Source: Streptomyces cirratus
Lineage (GTDB): Bacteria > Actinomycetota > Actinomycetes > Streptomycetales > Streptomycetaceae
DNA: 64,000 nucleotides
NCBI RefSeq assembly: GCF_014650775.1
Contig: NZ_BMVP01000013.1
Coordinates: 124,001 to 188,000, forward strand
Direction of reading: 5' to 3'
In this document: in pieces, positions 1 through 7,286 of the stretch
How the letters are laid out: the number at the start of each line of letters is the position of its first letter
Numbering within the stretch: position 1 is the stretch's first letter
The notes under the pieces: model-generated
Databases searched by the model: none
The model's input: only the letters and a program-made list of their open reading frames with translations
Told to the model about the DNA's origin: nothing
Position numbers and translations under genes: made by a program

Positions 1-711
1 CGGACGCCGCCCGCGCTGGTGCGTCGCGATCTGCTGGCCGCGCACGCGCCGGGCCGTCCTCCGCAGCCGCTGGGCGCCGCGGAGGACGGTGACGACGCGG
101 CCGTGGCCGCCCTGCGCGACCGGATCTGCGCTCTCCTGCGGCGGTACTGGGAGATCGCCGTCGAGCCGTTGTGGCCGCAGATGCGGCTCGTGGTCGAGGC
201 GGACATGACCTACCGCGCCCGGCGGCTCGCGATGGGCGGGGCGCGGCGGTTGTTCGCCGACATGCATCCGAGCCTGCGCTGGCACGAGGGTGTCCTGCAC
301 ATCGACAAGATGATCGGCAGGCACCGGGTCAAGGCGTCCGGGCGGGGCCTGCTCCTCGTGCCCTCGGTCTTCGCGCACAAGCCGGCGCCTCCGGTCAGTG
401 CGCTGGAGGCGCCGTCGCTGATCTACCCGAGCCGCGGGGTGGCGACGCTGTGGGGGCCGGTGGCGGACGCGGGCGGGGCCGGGGCGGCCCTCGTGCCGCT
501 GCTCGGCGCCCCGAGGGCGCGGCTGCTGGGTCTGCTGGCGGAGCCGCTGGCCACGGTGGAGCTGGCCCGCCGGCTTCGGGTCACCCCGAGCGCCGTGTCC
601 CAGCACCTGCGGGTGCTGCACGCGGCCGGCCTGGTCACCCGGGCGCGGCAGGGCCGGCAGGTGCTGTACCGGCGCAGCCCGCTCGGGGACGGGCTCGCGG
701 CGGCGGGGTGA
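1..711 (+). CDS. ArsR-type winged-helix regulator, 5' end outside window
   Basis: The reading frame is open from the first base, so the N-terminus probably lies upstream of the window; a GTG at 19 is the first internal start. The C-terminal ~60 residues form an ArsR-like winged helix (PLATVELARRLRVTPSAVSQ, then HLRVLHAAGLV and GRQVLYRR). The ~150 residues before it resemble the helical part of streptomycete DUF5937/ArsR regulators. It should be a cytoplasmic DNA-binding repressor. No metal-binding Cys pair of classical ArsR proteins is visible. It converges on the serine hydrolase gene, with only 7 bp between the stop codons. Target unknown. Confidence 0.75.
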   Translation, partial: RTPPALVRRDLLAAHAPGRPPQPLGAAEDGDDAAVAALRDRICALLRRYWEIAVEPLWPQMRLVVEADMTYRARRLAMGGARRLFADMHPSLRWHEGVLHIDKMIGRHRVKASGRGLLLVPSVFAHKPAPPVSALEAPSLIYPSRGVATLWGPVADAGGAGAALVPLLGAPRARLLGLLAEPLATVELARRLRVTPSAVSQHLRVLHAAGLVTRARQGRQVLYRRSPLGDGLAAAG

Positions 712-718
712 GCGGGGG

Positions 719-2095
719 TCAGGTGGTGGCGGGCGTACGGGTGAAGAGGCGGCCGGCGAGGTCGACGCCGGTGACCGAGCCGTCCGCGTCCCGGGTGAAG
801 AAGCCGCGCTGCCCCTTCAGGCCGCCCTCGGTGACGATGTACTCGTCGCCGTCGCCGGGCAGGAACCCCATCTCGGCCGGAGCGTAGCCCGGGGGCATGT
901 CGGCCTCCGAGGCCTCGCGGATCTCCGGCTTGATCTCCGCCGCGAGGGTGAGCCGGGCGCCGTCGACGGCGATGTCGAGGTTCATCGCGTCGATCTCGTA
1001 CCGGCCCGCGACCTCCCGCGCCCGCGTCGCCTCGAAGGGGACCGGCTCCGGGTCCTCGTCGACCACGCCGAGGTAGTGCTCCAGCGCCCAGCGGACGACG
1101 GACTGGTTGAAGGGGTAGCCCTCGGGGCCGGCGTTGGCCAGGGAGACGACGGCGAAGTTCCGTTCGGGGACGAGGAGCAGGTCGGCGAACTGCCCGTTGC
1201 CCGATCCGCCGTGCCCGACCGTGCCCACGCCGTCCACCTCGCGCAGGAACCAGCAGATCCCGAAGGCGTCCCCGAGGGTGCTGGCGCGCAGCGCGACCGT
1301 CGGCTCCTTCATGCTGTGCAGCGCCTGGGCGGGCAGGACGCCGTCCCCCGCGCCGAGATGGAAGCGGGCCCAGCTCAGCAGGTCGCTCACCGAGGAGGCG
1401 ATGCCGCCGCCGGGGTTGTTGGCGAGGGCGCCGCTCGGGTTGGCCCGCCACGGCCGCGCGGGGCGCAGGGCCCCGTCCTCGTCGCGGTTGTGCCCGACGG
1501 CGAACCGCCGGATCATGATCTCGTCGATGTCGAAGAAGGTGTTGGCCAGCCCGGCGGGTTCGAGGACCAGTGAGGCCACGGCCTTCTCGAAGGGCAGGCC
1601 GGTCACCTTCTCGATGATCCGCCCCGCCAGGTTGTAGCCGGCCTGGCTGTACGAGGGGCGCGCACCGGGCGGCCCGATCAGGGGCAGTTCGGACATCTTC
1701 GCCACGAACTCGGACAGCGAGCCGGTTCCCTCGTCCGTGTCGATGAGGTTCCAGTCCAGACCCGCGGTGTGGTTGAGCAGGTTGAGTACGGTGATGGCCG
1801 CCGCGCTCCGCTCGTCGGCGAGCCGGAGTTCGGGGACGTAGCGGCGCACGGGTGCGTCCAGCTCCACCTTGCCCTCGGCGACCAGGCGCATCAGCGCGGT
1901 CGAGGTGAAGGTCTTGGTCACCGATCCCAGGTGGAAGAGCGTCTTGTCGTCGACCGGAAGCGGGTTGCCGACGTGCGTCACGCCGTGTGAGGCGTGGAAC
2001 TCCTGACCGTCGATCAGGACGCCCACCGCGACGCCGGGGACGTCGAACTCCCCGGCCTGCGCGGCGACGAACTCGGACAGCTTCTCCTGCGACAT
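719..2095 (-). CDS. Serine hydrolase, beta-lactamase/class C PBP fold
   Basis: The protein has 458 residues. The Ser-x-x-Lys nucleophile motif is present (GSVTKTF) and a KTG-equivalent HGG motif appears as GHGGSGNG. The middle motif usually written YSN reads YSQ (PSYSQAGYN), a change at the second catalytic site. No signal peptide is obvious, so it may be cytoplasmic. The ATG at 2095 follows a GGGGGA ribosome site. The gene lies downstream of and in the same direction as an HxlR regulator, with a pair of mirror-image 13-bp repeats between them, so that regulator probably controls it. Family members include esterases, D-aminopeptidases and penicillin-binding-protein-like enzymes; the substrate cannot be read from sequence. 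Confidence 0.85.
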   Translation of the reverse strand: MSQEKLSEFVAAQAGEFDVPGVAVGVLIDGQEFHASHGVTHVGNPLPVDDKTLFHLGSVTKTFTSTALMRLVAEGKVELDAPVRRYVPELRLADERSAAAITVLNLLNHTAGLDWNLIDTDEGTGSLSEFVAKMSELPLIGPPGARPSYSQAGYNLAGRIIEKVTGLPFEKAVASLVLEPAGLANTFFDIDEIMIRRFAVGHNRDEDGALRPARPWRANPSGALANNPGGGIASSVSDLLSWARFHLGAGDGVLPAQALHSMKEPTVALRASTLGDAFGICWFLREVDGVGTVGHGGSGNGQFADLLLVPERNFAVVSLANAGPEGYPFNQSVVRWALEHYLGVVDEDPEPVPFEATRAREVAGRYEIDAMNLDIAVDGARLTLAAEIKPEIREASEADMPPGYAPAEMGFLPGDGDEYIVTEGGLKGQRGFFTRDADGSVTGVDLAGRLFTRTPATT

Positions 2096-2120
2096 GTTTC
2101 CCCCGTGCTTCGAGCGCTCG

Positions 2121-2195
2121 ACTTGAACTAAGTACAGGAGAAGCCTATGGCGGCCCCGAGCGTGGCGCAAGGGTGGGAATGAACTTAGTTCAAGT
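2121..2195. promoter_or_regulatory. Mirror-image 13-bp repeats, probable HxlR operators
   Basis: ACTTGAACTAAGT at 2121-2133 and its exact reverse complement ACTTAGTTCAAGT at 2183-2195 are separated by 49 bp. Each copy is itself nearly palindromic (ACTT...AAGT). The left copy sits about 26 bp upstream of the serine hydrolase ATG; the right copy overlaps the last codons and stop of the HxlR gene. HxlR-family dimers bind short palindromes of this style. A transcript crossing both copies could also fold into a hairpin. Confidence 0.65.
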
Positions 2196-2586
2196 CGTCG
2201 GGAACAGGTGGACGAGGGGACTGCGGGTCGGGAGCGCTTGCTGCTTCCCGGGCGGCCATCACCTCCTCGCCGTACTCGAAGGCCCATGCGCCGACGGCAT
2301 CGATGGGCGCCAGCAAGGTCCGGCCCAGAGCGGTGAGTCGGTACTCGACCTGGTGGCCCCCGGCGTCTGCCTGCCGGTCGACCAGTCCGTTGGACTGCAG
2401 CCGGCGCAGGGTCTCGGTGAGGACCTTGGAACTGATGCCCCCGATCCGCTCCCGAAGTTCGACCGGGCGCCTGGGGCCGTCGCGCAGTGCCCAGAGCACC
2501 ACGGCGTTCCAGGTGTTGGAGAGCAGGTCGAAGGCGAGGCGGGCGCGGCAGTCGGCGAGGAGGGAATCGGTGGTCACGTACCACAT
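2185..2586 (-). CDS. HxlR-family winged-helix transcriptional regulator
   Basis: The 133-residue protein has the HxlR layout: an early Cys (DCRARLAFDLLSNTW), the winged helix ALRDGPRRPVELRERIGGIS with SSKVLTETLRRLQSNGLV, and a beta-wing VEYRLTALGRTLL. The single N-terminal Cys resembles that used by redox- or aldehyde-sensing members. It starts at ATG 2586 and is divergent from the oxidoreductase at 2652 with 65 bp between, while the serine hydrolase lies downstream on the same strand. It may control both. The Pro-rich C-terminal tail looks disordered. Confidence 0.88.
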   Translation of the reverse strand: MWYVTTDSLLADCRARLAFDLLSNTWNAVVLWALRDGPRRPVELRERIGGISSKVLTETLRRLQSNGLVDRQADAGGHQVEYRLTALGRTLLAPIDAVGAWAFEYGEEVMAAREAASAPDPQSPRPPVPDDLN

Positions 2587-2651
2587 GGTGCCCGAACGGC
2601 CGTCTAGCGTCGGCGTGGACGATCGAAGCAGGGACGGAGAGGGACCGCGCG

Positions 2652-3302
2652 ATGAGAATCGGTGTACTGGGTACGGGCAACATGGCCGACGCGCTCGCCA
2701 CCCACTGGGTGCGGGCCGGGCACGAGGTCACGATCGGTGGCCGGGACCCGCACAAGGCGGAGCGGCTCGCGACGCGCGTCGGAGGCGGCGCGAAGCCCGC
2801 CGGTCTGCGCGCGGCGGCCGAGTCCGGTCAGGTGGTGCTGGCCGCGCTGCCCTTCGGGGCGGGAGTGGACGTGGCACGGGACCTGCGCGCGGCCCTGGAG
2901 GGCAAGGTGCTGCTCGACTGCTCCAACCCGGTCGGGCCGGGCTTCGGGCTGCTCACGGAAGGAGGCCCCTCAGCCGCGCAGCGACTTGCCGCGGCGGCGC
3001 CGGGAGCCCACGTGGTCAAGGCTTTCAACCTCTGCCACGAGGACGTGTGGCGCATGCGGCCGCCGGTCTTCGACGGGCGACCGCTGGCCGTGCCGGTCTG
3101 CGGGGACGACGAGACGGCCCTGGTGCGGGTACGCGAGCTGGTGCGGGACGTGGGCTGCGAACCCGTGGCCGGCGGGGGTCTCGGACGTTCGGGACTCCTG
3201 GAGGCGACCGCCGCGCTGTTCATCTCCCTGTGGGTCGGCGAGGGAGCGGATGCGCAGGCGATCGCGCCTCCGCTGGCCTACGCGGCCGGACCGGATCACT
3301 AG
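2652..3302 (+). CDS. NADP(H)-dependent oxidoreductase, F420:NADP reductase-like
   Basis: The 216-residue protein opens with a Rossmann nucleotide-binding motif (MRIGVLGTGNMADALATHW) followed by GGRDPHKAE, as in the NADP-binding half of F420-dependent NADP reductase and pyrroline-5-carboxylate-reductase-like proteins. The segments DCSNPVGPG and VVKAFNLCHEDVW are typical of the streptomycete 'NADPH-dependent F420 reductase' family. The gene is divergent from the HxlR gene, an arrangement common for HxlR-controlled redox enzymes. ATG 2652 follows GAGAGGGA-type purines. The substrate is unknown, and F420 use is not demonstrated by the sequence. Confidence 0.8.
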   Translation: MRIGVLGTGNMADALATHWVRAGHEVTIGGRDPHKAERLATRVGGGAKPAGLRAAAESGQVVLAALPFGAGVDVARDLRAALEGKVLLDCSNPVGPGFGLLTEGGPSAAQRLAAAAPGAHVVKAFNLCHEDVWRMRPPVFDGRPLAVPVCGDDETALVRVRELVRDVGCEPVAGGGLGRSGLLEATAALFISLWVGEGADAQAIAPPLAYAAGPDH

Positions 3303-3359
3303 TGCTGTGACCGGAAGACGGCACGGCGGTTTCCGTTCGCAGCCCGCGCACCCGCCGGC

Positions 3360-4043
3360 TCACCGGCGGCCGGCAGGGGGGATCCGGTCCTGGAGCCCGT
3401 CCAGCAGGGCTTGGAGGCCGAAGTCGAAGGTGTCGTGCGGAGCGGCGTCGTACGAGGCGCTCGGCGTCCCGAGGCGGGCGCGCAGGCGCGGGTAGTCCAT
3501 CACGGACTCGGTGGCCTTGGCCATCGTCTCGTTGAACACCTCCTCGGGGTCGCCGCCGTCGCGGCTGATCCTGCGGGTGAGGGTGGCGGTGGCCGAGGCG
3601 CCGAGGACGCTGCCGAGGACGTAGGTGAAGACGCCGGCCGCCGCCTGGTCCGCGGCGGCGCCGGTGAAACCGGCCGCCTCGTACACGGCGAGGTTGTGGT
3701 CGTCGTGGCGGGCTTTTCCGGGGCCGTAGAAGAGGTACGAGCCGAAGGCCTGGACCAGCCAGAGGTGGCGGGTGAGCATGGCGTGCAGGCTGGTGGCCAT
3801 CCGGGTGGCGGCGGTGCGCCAGTCGACGGCGTCGAGATCGGGCAGCTCGATCTCGCCCCACACCTGGTCGCCGACGAGCAGGACGAGGTCGTCCTTGTTC
3901 TTGACGTGCCAGTAGACGGCGGTGGCGACGGTACCGAGCCGCTTGCCGAGGCTGCGCATGTTCAGGCCTTCGAGGCCTTCCTCATCCAGCAGCTCGATCG
4001 CCGTGCGGACGATCTGTTCCTTGGTCAGTGACTCGCGCGCCAT
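3360..4043 (-). CDS. TetR-family regulator (TetR_C type)
   Basis: In this 227-residue protein the N-terminal helix-turn-helix reads TKEQIVRTAIELLDEEGLEG followed by MRSLGKRLGTVATAVYWHVK, the signature of the TetR class with a 'YWHVKNKDDL' recognition region. The C-terminal ligand domain matches TetR_C of tetracycline/macrolide-type repressors. It is transcribed away from the MITE-like element at 4121. No neighbouring efflux gene identifies its ligand. ATG 4043 was chosen because the helix-turn-helix begins nine residues later. Confidence 0.88.
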   Translation of the reverse strand: MARESLTKEQIVRTAIELLDEEGLEGLNMRSLGKRLGTVATAVYWHVKNKDDLVLLVGDQVWGEIELPDLDAVDWRTAATRMATSLHAMLTRHLWLVQAFGSYLFYGPGKARHDDHNLAVYEAAGFTGAAADQAAAGVFTYVLGSVLGASATATLTRRISRDGGDPEEVFNETMAKATESVMDYPRLRARLGTPSASYDAAPHDTFDFGLQALLDGLQDRIPPAGRR

Positions 4044-4120
4044 GCGTTCACCCTAGTGCTGCGGCCGGGAAGGTCTGCCGGGTCGCGGCGTCCGGTGCGG
4101 TGCGTCGCAAGGCGCGGGGG

Positions 4121-4303
4121 CTAGGGCGTGTTTCGAAAGTAGCGCCGGCCGCCCGAAGGGCGGGCCCCGCGGCGTCCGGTGCGTGCGATCGCAAGGCGGA
4201 GGGTCGCCCTCGTACCGGGCCGTACGCGGGCGATCCCGACAACGCGGCGAGCGTGCGTGCCGGGCGTCGCGGGGCAGGCGGGACTTTCGAAACGCGCCCT
4301 AAG
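4121..4303. mobile_element. MITE-like element with 19-bp terminal inverted repeats
   Basis: TAGGGCGTGTTTCGAAAGT begins at 4122 and its mirror copy, with one mismatch (TAGGGCGCGTTTCGAAAGT on the other strand), ends near 4301. The 183-bp interval has no coding capacity. This TIR style recurs in Streptomyces as non-autonomous remnants of IS elements (recalled, not searched). A 30-bp piece at 4085-4114, just outside the left end, is repeated with minor changes at 4169-4198 inside the element, suggesting local duplication. The right TIR provides the TAG stop codon of the DUF1772 gene. A target duplication beyond the TA/CTA at the ends cannot be defined. Confidence 0.75.
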
Positions 4304-4745
4304 CCAGGGCAACGGTGAAGAGGGCGAAGGCGGCGACGATGACGGCGACGCGGACGTAGTGGAAGCGGTCCCAGCGGTTGACCTGCTGCTTCCAGTCGGC
4401 GGGTATGCCGTCGCGCGACCAGGTGGCGACGCGGGAGTTGATCGGTACGAGCAGCAGGATCGACATCACCACGCTCACCACGAGCAGCGCGGCGCCGGAG
4501 ACGATGAGGGAGGCGCCCGGGCCGCCCCACGAAACCGCCGCCCACACGGCGCCCAGGACGACCGAGCCGATGTACCAGACGGGCATGACGCGGCCGAGGA
4601 CGCGTGCGCCGTCGCTGCGGGCGGCGAGGCCGCCGTCGTCGGGGAGCCGGTCGAGGATCGGGTTGACGAACACCGCCACCGCGAACTCCACGCCCACCAT
4701 CAGTCCGACCACGACGACCGTGACGACGGCCAGTACGTCCTGCAT
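4299..4745 (-). CDS. DUF1772 integral membrane protein
   Basis: The 148-residue protein has four predicted membrane helices: VLAVVTVVVVGLMVGVEFAV, WYIGSVVLGAVWAAV, LIVSGAALLVVSVVMSILLL and VRVAVIVAAFALFTVALA, with the conserved loop VPINSRVATW of the DUF1772 (anthrone oxygenase-like) family. It sits divergent to the TetR gene at 4849, with palindromic operators between, so it is probably that repressor's target. The stop codon lies inside the right terminal repeat of the adjacent MITE-like element, so the native C-terminus may have been altered by that insertion, although the last helix appears complete. Confidence 0.85.
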   Translation of the reverse strand: MQDVLAVVTVVVVGLMVGVEFAVAVFVNPILDRLPDDGGLAARSDGARVLGRVMPVWYIGSVVLGAVWAAVSWGGPGASLIVSGAALLVVSVVMSILLLVPINSRVATWSRDGIPADWKQQVNRWDRFHYVRVAVIVAAFALFTVALA

Positions 4746-4775
4746 GACCCCTCCCAGGGTGACAGCCCATCACTT

Positions 4776-4839
4776 CTAGCGATGCTAGCTTCCGATGCAA
4801 TGCTAGACATGTCGGCGCTCGATTGTCTAGCAACGCTAG
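4776..4839. promoter_or_regulatory. Two CTAGC-N3-GCTAG palindromes, probable TetR operators
   Basis: CTAGCGATGCTAG at 4776-4788 and CTAGCAACGCTAG at 4827-4839 are perfect 5-bp-arm palindromes with 3-bp spacers. A further half-site (GCTAG) occurs at about 4802. They fill the 103-bp gap between the divergent DUF1772 and TetR genes; the second ends nine bases before the TetR ATG. This is the standard geometry for autoregulation plus control of the divergent gene. The gap is markedly more AT-rich than its surroundings. Confidence 0.78.
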
Positions 4840-4848
4840 AATGAGGGC

Positions 4849-5430
4849 ATGTCGACACAGGAACGCAAGGAACGGGAGCGGGCCGACCGCCACCGGCTGA
4901 TCGTCGCCACGGCGCGCGAACTCGCGGAGGCCCAGGGCTGGGACGCCGTCACCACGCGCCGGCTCGCGGAGCGGATCGAGTACAGCCAGCCCGTGCTCTA
5001 CAGCCACTTCCGCGGCAAGCGGGAGATCATCGGGGCGGTCGCGCTGGAGGGGGCCGCCGAGCTGGCGGGCGCGCTGCGCGCAGCGGTACCGGCCGGGTCG
5101 GACGGGCGGGAGGCGGTGGCCGCGCTGGCGCGCGCCTACACCGACTTCGCGGCGCGCAACCCCGCCGTGTACGACGCGGTCTTCAGCCTCGACAACGGCC
5201 TGCCCTACGCCGACGAGGCCACGCCGGCCCCGCTGCGCGCGGCGTTCCGGGCCCTGCTGGACCCGCTCGCCGCGCACGTGCGCCCGGACGAGGAACCGGG
5301 GCTGTACGTCGAGACGTTCTGGGCGGCGCTGCACGGCCTGGTCACCCTCACCCGGGCCGGCCGCCTGCCCGGCGACCGGGTGGCCGACCGGCTCACGCTG
5401 CTGGTCGACCGCTTCGTTCCCCGGCGGTAG
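4849..5430 (+). CDS. TetR-family regulator (WHG-type C-terminal domain)
   Basis: The 193-residue repressor has a helix-turn-helix with VTTRRLAERIEYSQPVLYSH followed by FRGKREIIGAVA. The C-terminal half (YTDFAARNPAVYDAVFSLD, then WAALHGLVTLTRAGRL) matches the TetR_C_13/WHG ligand domain. It is divergent from the DUF1772 gene and separated from it by two matching palindromes, indicating autoregulation and repression of that membrane protein. ATG 4849 follows the second operator closely, so the operator probably overlaps the ribosome site or promoter. Confidence 0.9.
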   Translation: MSTQERKERERADRHRLIVATARELAEAQGWDAVTTRRLAERIEYSQPVLYSHFRGKREIIGAVALEGAAELAGALRAAVPAGSDGREAVAALARAYTDFAARNPAVYDAVFSLDNGLPYADEATPAPLRAAFRALLDPLAAHVRPDEEPGLYVETFWAALHGLVTLTRAGRLPGDRVADRLTLLVDRFVPRR

Positions 5431-5490
5431 CGGGCGGCCGGGGCCGGGGCGGCCCCGGCTGCCCGCCGGCCGGACCGCGGTGGCCGCCCG

Positions 5491-6093
5491 CTACGCGACG
5501 GGCGGGGCGACCGCGGTGTCCGGGCAGTACTGACGGACGATCAACTCGGCCGTCGCGGGCGCCATCCGGGCCGGGCCGCGCACCCCGAGGACCTCGCCGT
5601 TGGCGAGCAGACCGCCGATGACGAGCATCAGCGCGTCGGCCATGCCGTCGGGGTCCCCCGCGCCGGCCAGCGCCCCCTTGTCGCGCAACCAGTCCCGCAA
5701 CGCCTGGAGGTGCAGCTTGGCCTCCCGGCGGCCCGGGTGCCCGGGGTCGCGGAACTCGCTGGAGGTGTTGTAGAAGACGCAGCCGTGGAAGTCCGGCTCC
5801 TGGACGCTGTCGTGGAGGAACTCCATCAGCGCGAGGATCTGGCGGACCGGGTCGCCGGAGTGGGGAGCCGTGACCCGCTCCGCCTGCTCCCACCACTGGG
5901 CGTCGCTCTCGCGCAGCCAGGCCGCGACCAGTTCGTCCTTGCCGGCGAACTCGCGGTAGAGAAGGCTTTTGCCGACTCCGGTCGCGTCGATCACCTGCTG
6001 CATGCCGACGGCCCTGACCCCCTGCTCGCCGAAGAGTCTGGCCGACGTCTCCAGGATGCGTCGCCTCGTGCCTGGTGCCGGCGTGCGCGCCAT
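5491..6093 (-). CDS. TetR-family regulator
   Basis: The 200-residue protein has the helix-turn-helix RRRILETSARLFGEQGVRAV plus MQQVIDATGVGKSLLYREFA, followed by KDELVAAWL. The segment EPDFHGCVFYNTSSEF resembles the TetR_C_11/LmrA-YxaF-like ligand domain. The start ATG 6093 has an AAAGGAG ribosome site. It is divergent from the SnoaL-like gene at 6220, and two tandem 14-bp palindromes lie between the two genes, making that gene its likely target. Confidence 0.88.
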   Translation of the reverse strand: MARTPAPGTRRRILETSARLFGEQGVRAVGMQQVIDATGVGKSLLYREFAGKDELVAAWLRESDAQWWEQAERVTAPHSGDPVRQILALMEFLHDSVQEPDFHGCVFYNTSSEFRDPGHPGRREAKLHLQALRDWLRDKGALAGAGDPDGMADALMLVIGGLLANGEVLGVRGPARMAPATAELIVRQYCPDTAVAPPVA

Positions 6094-6138
6094 GTCCGGG
6101 CTCCTTTCCCCTCTCGCTGGCGGTCACCCAGCATACGG

Positions 6139-6197
6139 TTGACAGGGGGTTTTGCGTCGGACGAAAATGGACCGATCAGTCCCGGACCGATCGGTCC
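6139..6197 (+). promoter_or_regulatory. Promoter with two tandem TetR palindromes
   Basis: TTGACA at 6139-6144 and GAAAAT at about 6163-6168 (18-bp spacer) make a plausible rightward promoter. Directly after it come GGACCGATCAGTCC (6169-6182, one mismatch from a palindrome) and GGACCGATCGGTCC (6184-6197, perfect), spaced 15 bp centre to centre. The pair lies between the divergent TetR (6093) and SnoaL-like (6220) genes, so repressor binding would block the SnoaL-like transcript start. Confidence 0.78.
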
Positions 6198-6219
6198 ATA
6201 ATCTTGGCGGGAGCACCCG

Positions 6220-6576
6220 ATGTCGGACGAGCGGACGCGCAAGGTCATCGAGCAGTTCAACCGGGCGTTCCGGCAGCACGACCCCGGCCTCCTGAAGGAC
6301 GTCCTCGCGCCGGACTGCCTCCTGGAGAACTCGGGGCCGGCCCCCGACGGGACGAGGCACGTCGGGTACGACGAGTGCCTGCGGTTCTGGAGCTCGATCG
6401 CCGCCGACGAGGGGACCGCCTTCGTCGTGGAGGAGCTCTGGACGGCCGGCGAGCGGGCCGTGTGCCGGTGGCTGCTCAAGTGGGGTCCCGGGGCGGACGA
6501 CTTCGTCCGGGGCGTCAACGTGACCCGGCTGGAGGACGGTCTGATCGCCGAGAGCTTCGGGTACGTCAAGGGCTGA
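6220..6576 (+). CDS. SnoaL-like / NTF2-fold protein
   Basis: The 118-residue protein has the NTF2-like pattern: VIEQFNRAFRQHDPGLLKDV at the N-terminus, a central LAPDCLLENSGPAPDGTRHV and a final strand VNVTRLEDGLIAESFGYVKG. Such folds include polyketide cyclases, ester hydrolases and small-molecule-binding proteins; nothing here fixes the reaction. Two palindromes just upstream indicate control by the divergent TetR protein, making this a compact stress- or detoxification-type pair rather than part of the cluster that begins at 6606. Confidence 0.85.
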   Translation: MSDERTRKVIEQFNRAFRQHDPGLLKDVLAPDCLLENSGPAPDGTRHVGYDECLRFWSSIAADEGTAFVVEELWTAGERAVCRWLLKWGPGADDFVRGVNVTRLEDGLIAESFGYVKG

Positions 6577-6605
6577 CCGGCCCCCGGTCGCAGCAGGTCC
6601 CGGGG

Positions 6606-7268
6606 TCAGCGTGGCGGCCAGGGGCGGATGCGGAACGGGGGGAGGTCGTGGGAGACGAAGGCGGTCATGGCCGACGGGGCGGTGGGGTGGGTGGGGTGGA
6701 GGGAGGTGTGGCCGTGCCAGGGGTGGGGGCCGTGGCCGGTGATGCCGCGGAGGCTGACCGCGCCGTCCGGGGCGAAGTCGAGGTCGACCTCCTTCGCGCC
6801 CCGCGCCAGGCCGCGGCCGGTGGCCTTGACCGCCGCTTCGAGCAGGGTCCAGGCGTGGAAGAAGGCACGGGGCGTGGCCGTGGCGGGGGCCGCGGGGTAG
6901 ACGAAGGACAGGACCTCCATGCTGGTGGCAGCGGGCCGGACGAGTTCCACGTCCACCCCGACCGGCCCGGTCTCGGTCGCGCCCAGCAGCAGCAGGCCGT
7001 CGGAGCGGGACCAGCTGATGTGGGTGCCGGGCTGGTCGGGGAGGTAGGGCTTGCCCGCCCGGTCGTAGTGGATGCGCAGGTCGCGCGGGTCGAGCCCGAG
7101 GCGTTCGGCCAGCAGCCTGCGGACGGTGAGCCGGGCGCGGAAGAAGCGGTGGGCGGCCCGGGCGTGGACGAACTCGGCTCCGCGCCGCAGCTCTTCCTCG
7201 GTGAGGCCGTCGAAGTCGGTGATGTCGGTGGGAGCGACCTGGTCGAGGTCGACCAGCCATGCGTCCAT
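6606..7268 (-). CDS. Sfp-type 4'-phosphopantetheinyl transferase
   Basis: The 220-residue enzyme should transfer phosphopantetheine from CoA to carrier-protein serines. Visible signatures are the magnesium-binding GVDVE (about residue 105) and the downstream WTLLEAAVKATGRGL (about 135), with IHYDRAGKPYLP upstream. ATG 7268 is preferred over GTG 7277 because the AAGGAG site then lies 8 nt upstream. It is the last gene of the leftward hydrazine/NRPS cluster, which contains at least three carrier domains (free-standing ACP, NRPS PCP, synthetase C-terminus) that need this modification; it could also serve the PKS further right. Confidence 0.92.
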   Translation of the reverse strand: MDAWLVDLDQVAPTDITDFDGLTEEELRRGAEFVHARAAHRFFRARLTVRRLLAERLGLDPRDLRIHYDRAGKPYLPDQPGTHISWSRSDGLLLLGATETGPVGVDVELVRPAATSMEVLSFVYPAAPATATPRAFFHAWTLLEAAVKATGRGLARGAKEVDLDFAPDGAVSLRGITGHGPHPWHGHTSLHPTHPTAPSAMTAFVSHDLPPFRIRPWPPR

Positions 7269-7286
7269 CCTCCTCACTCCTTTCCG

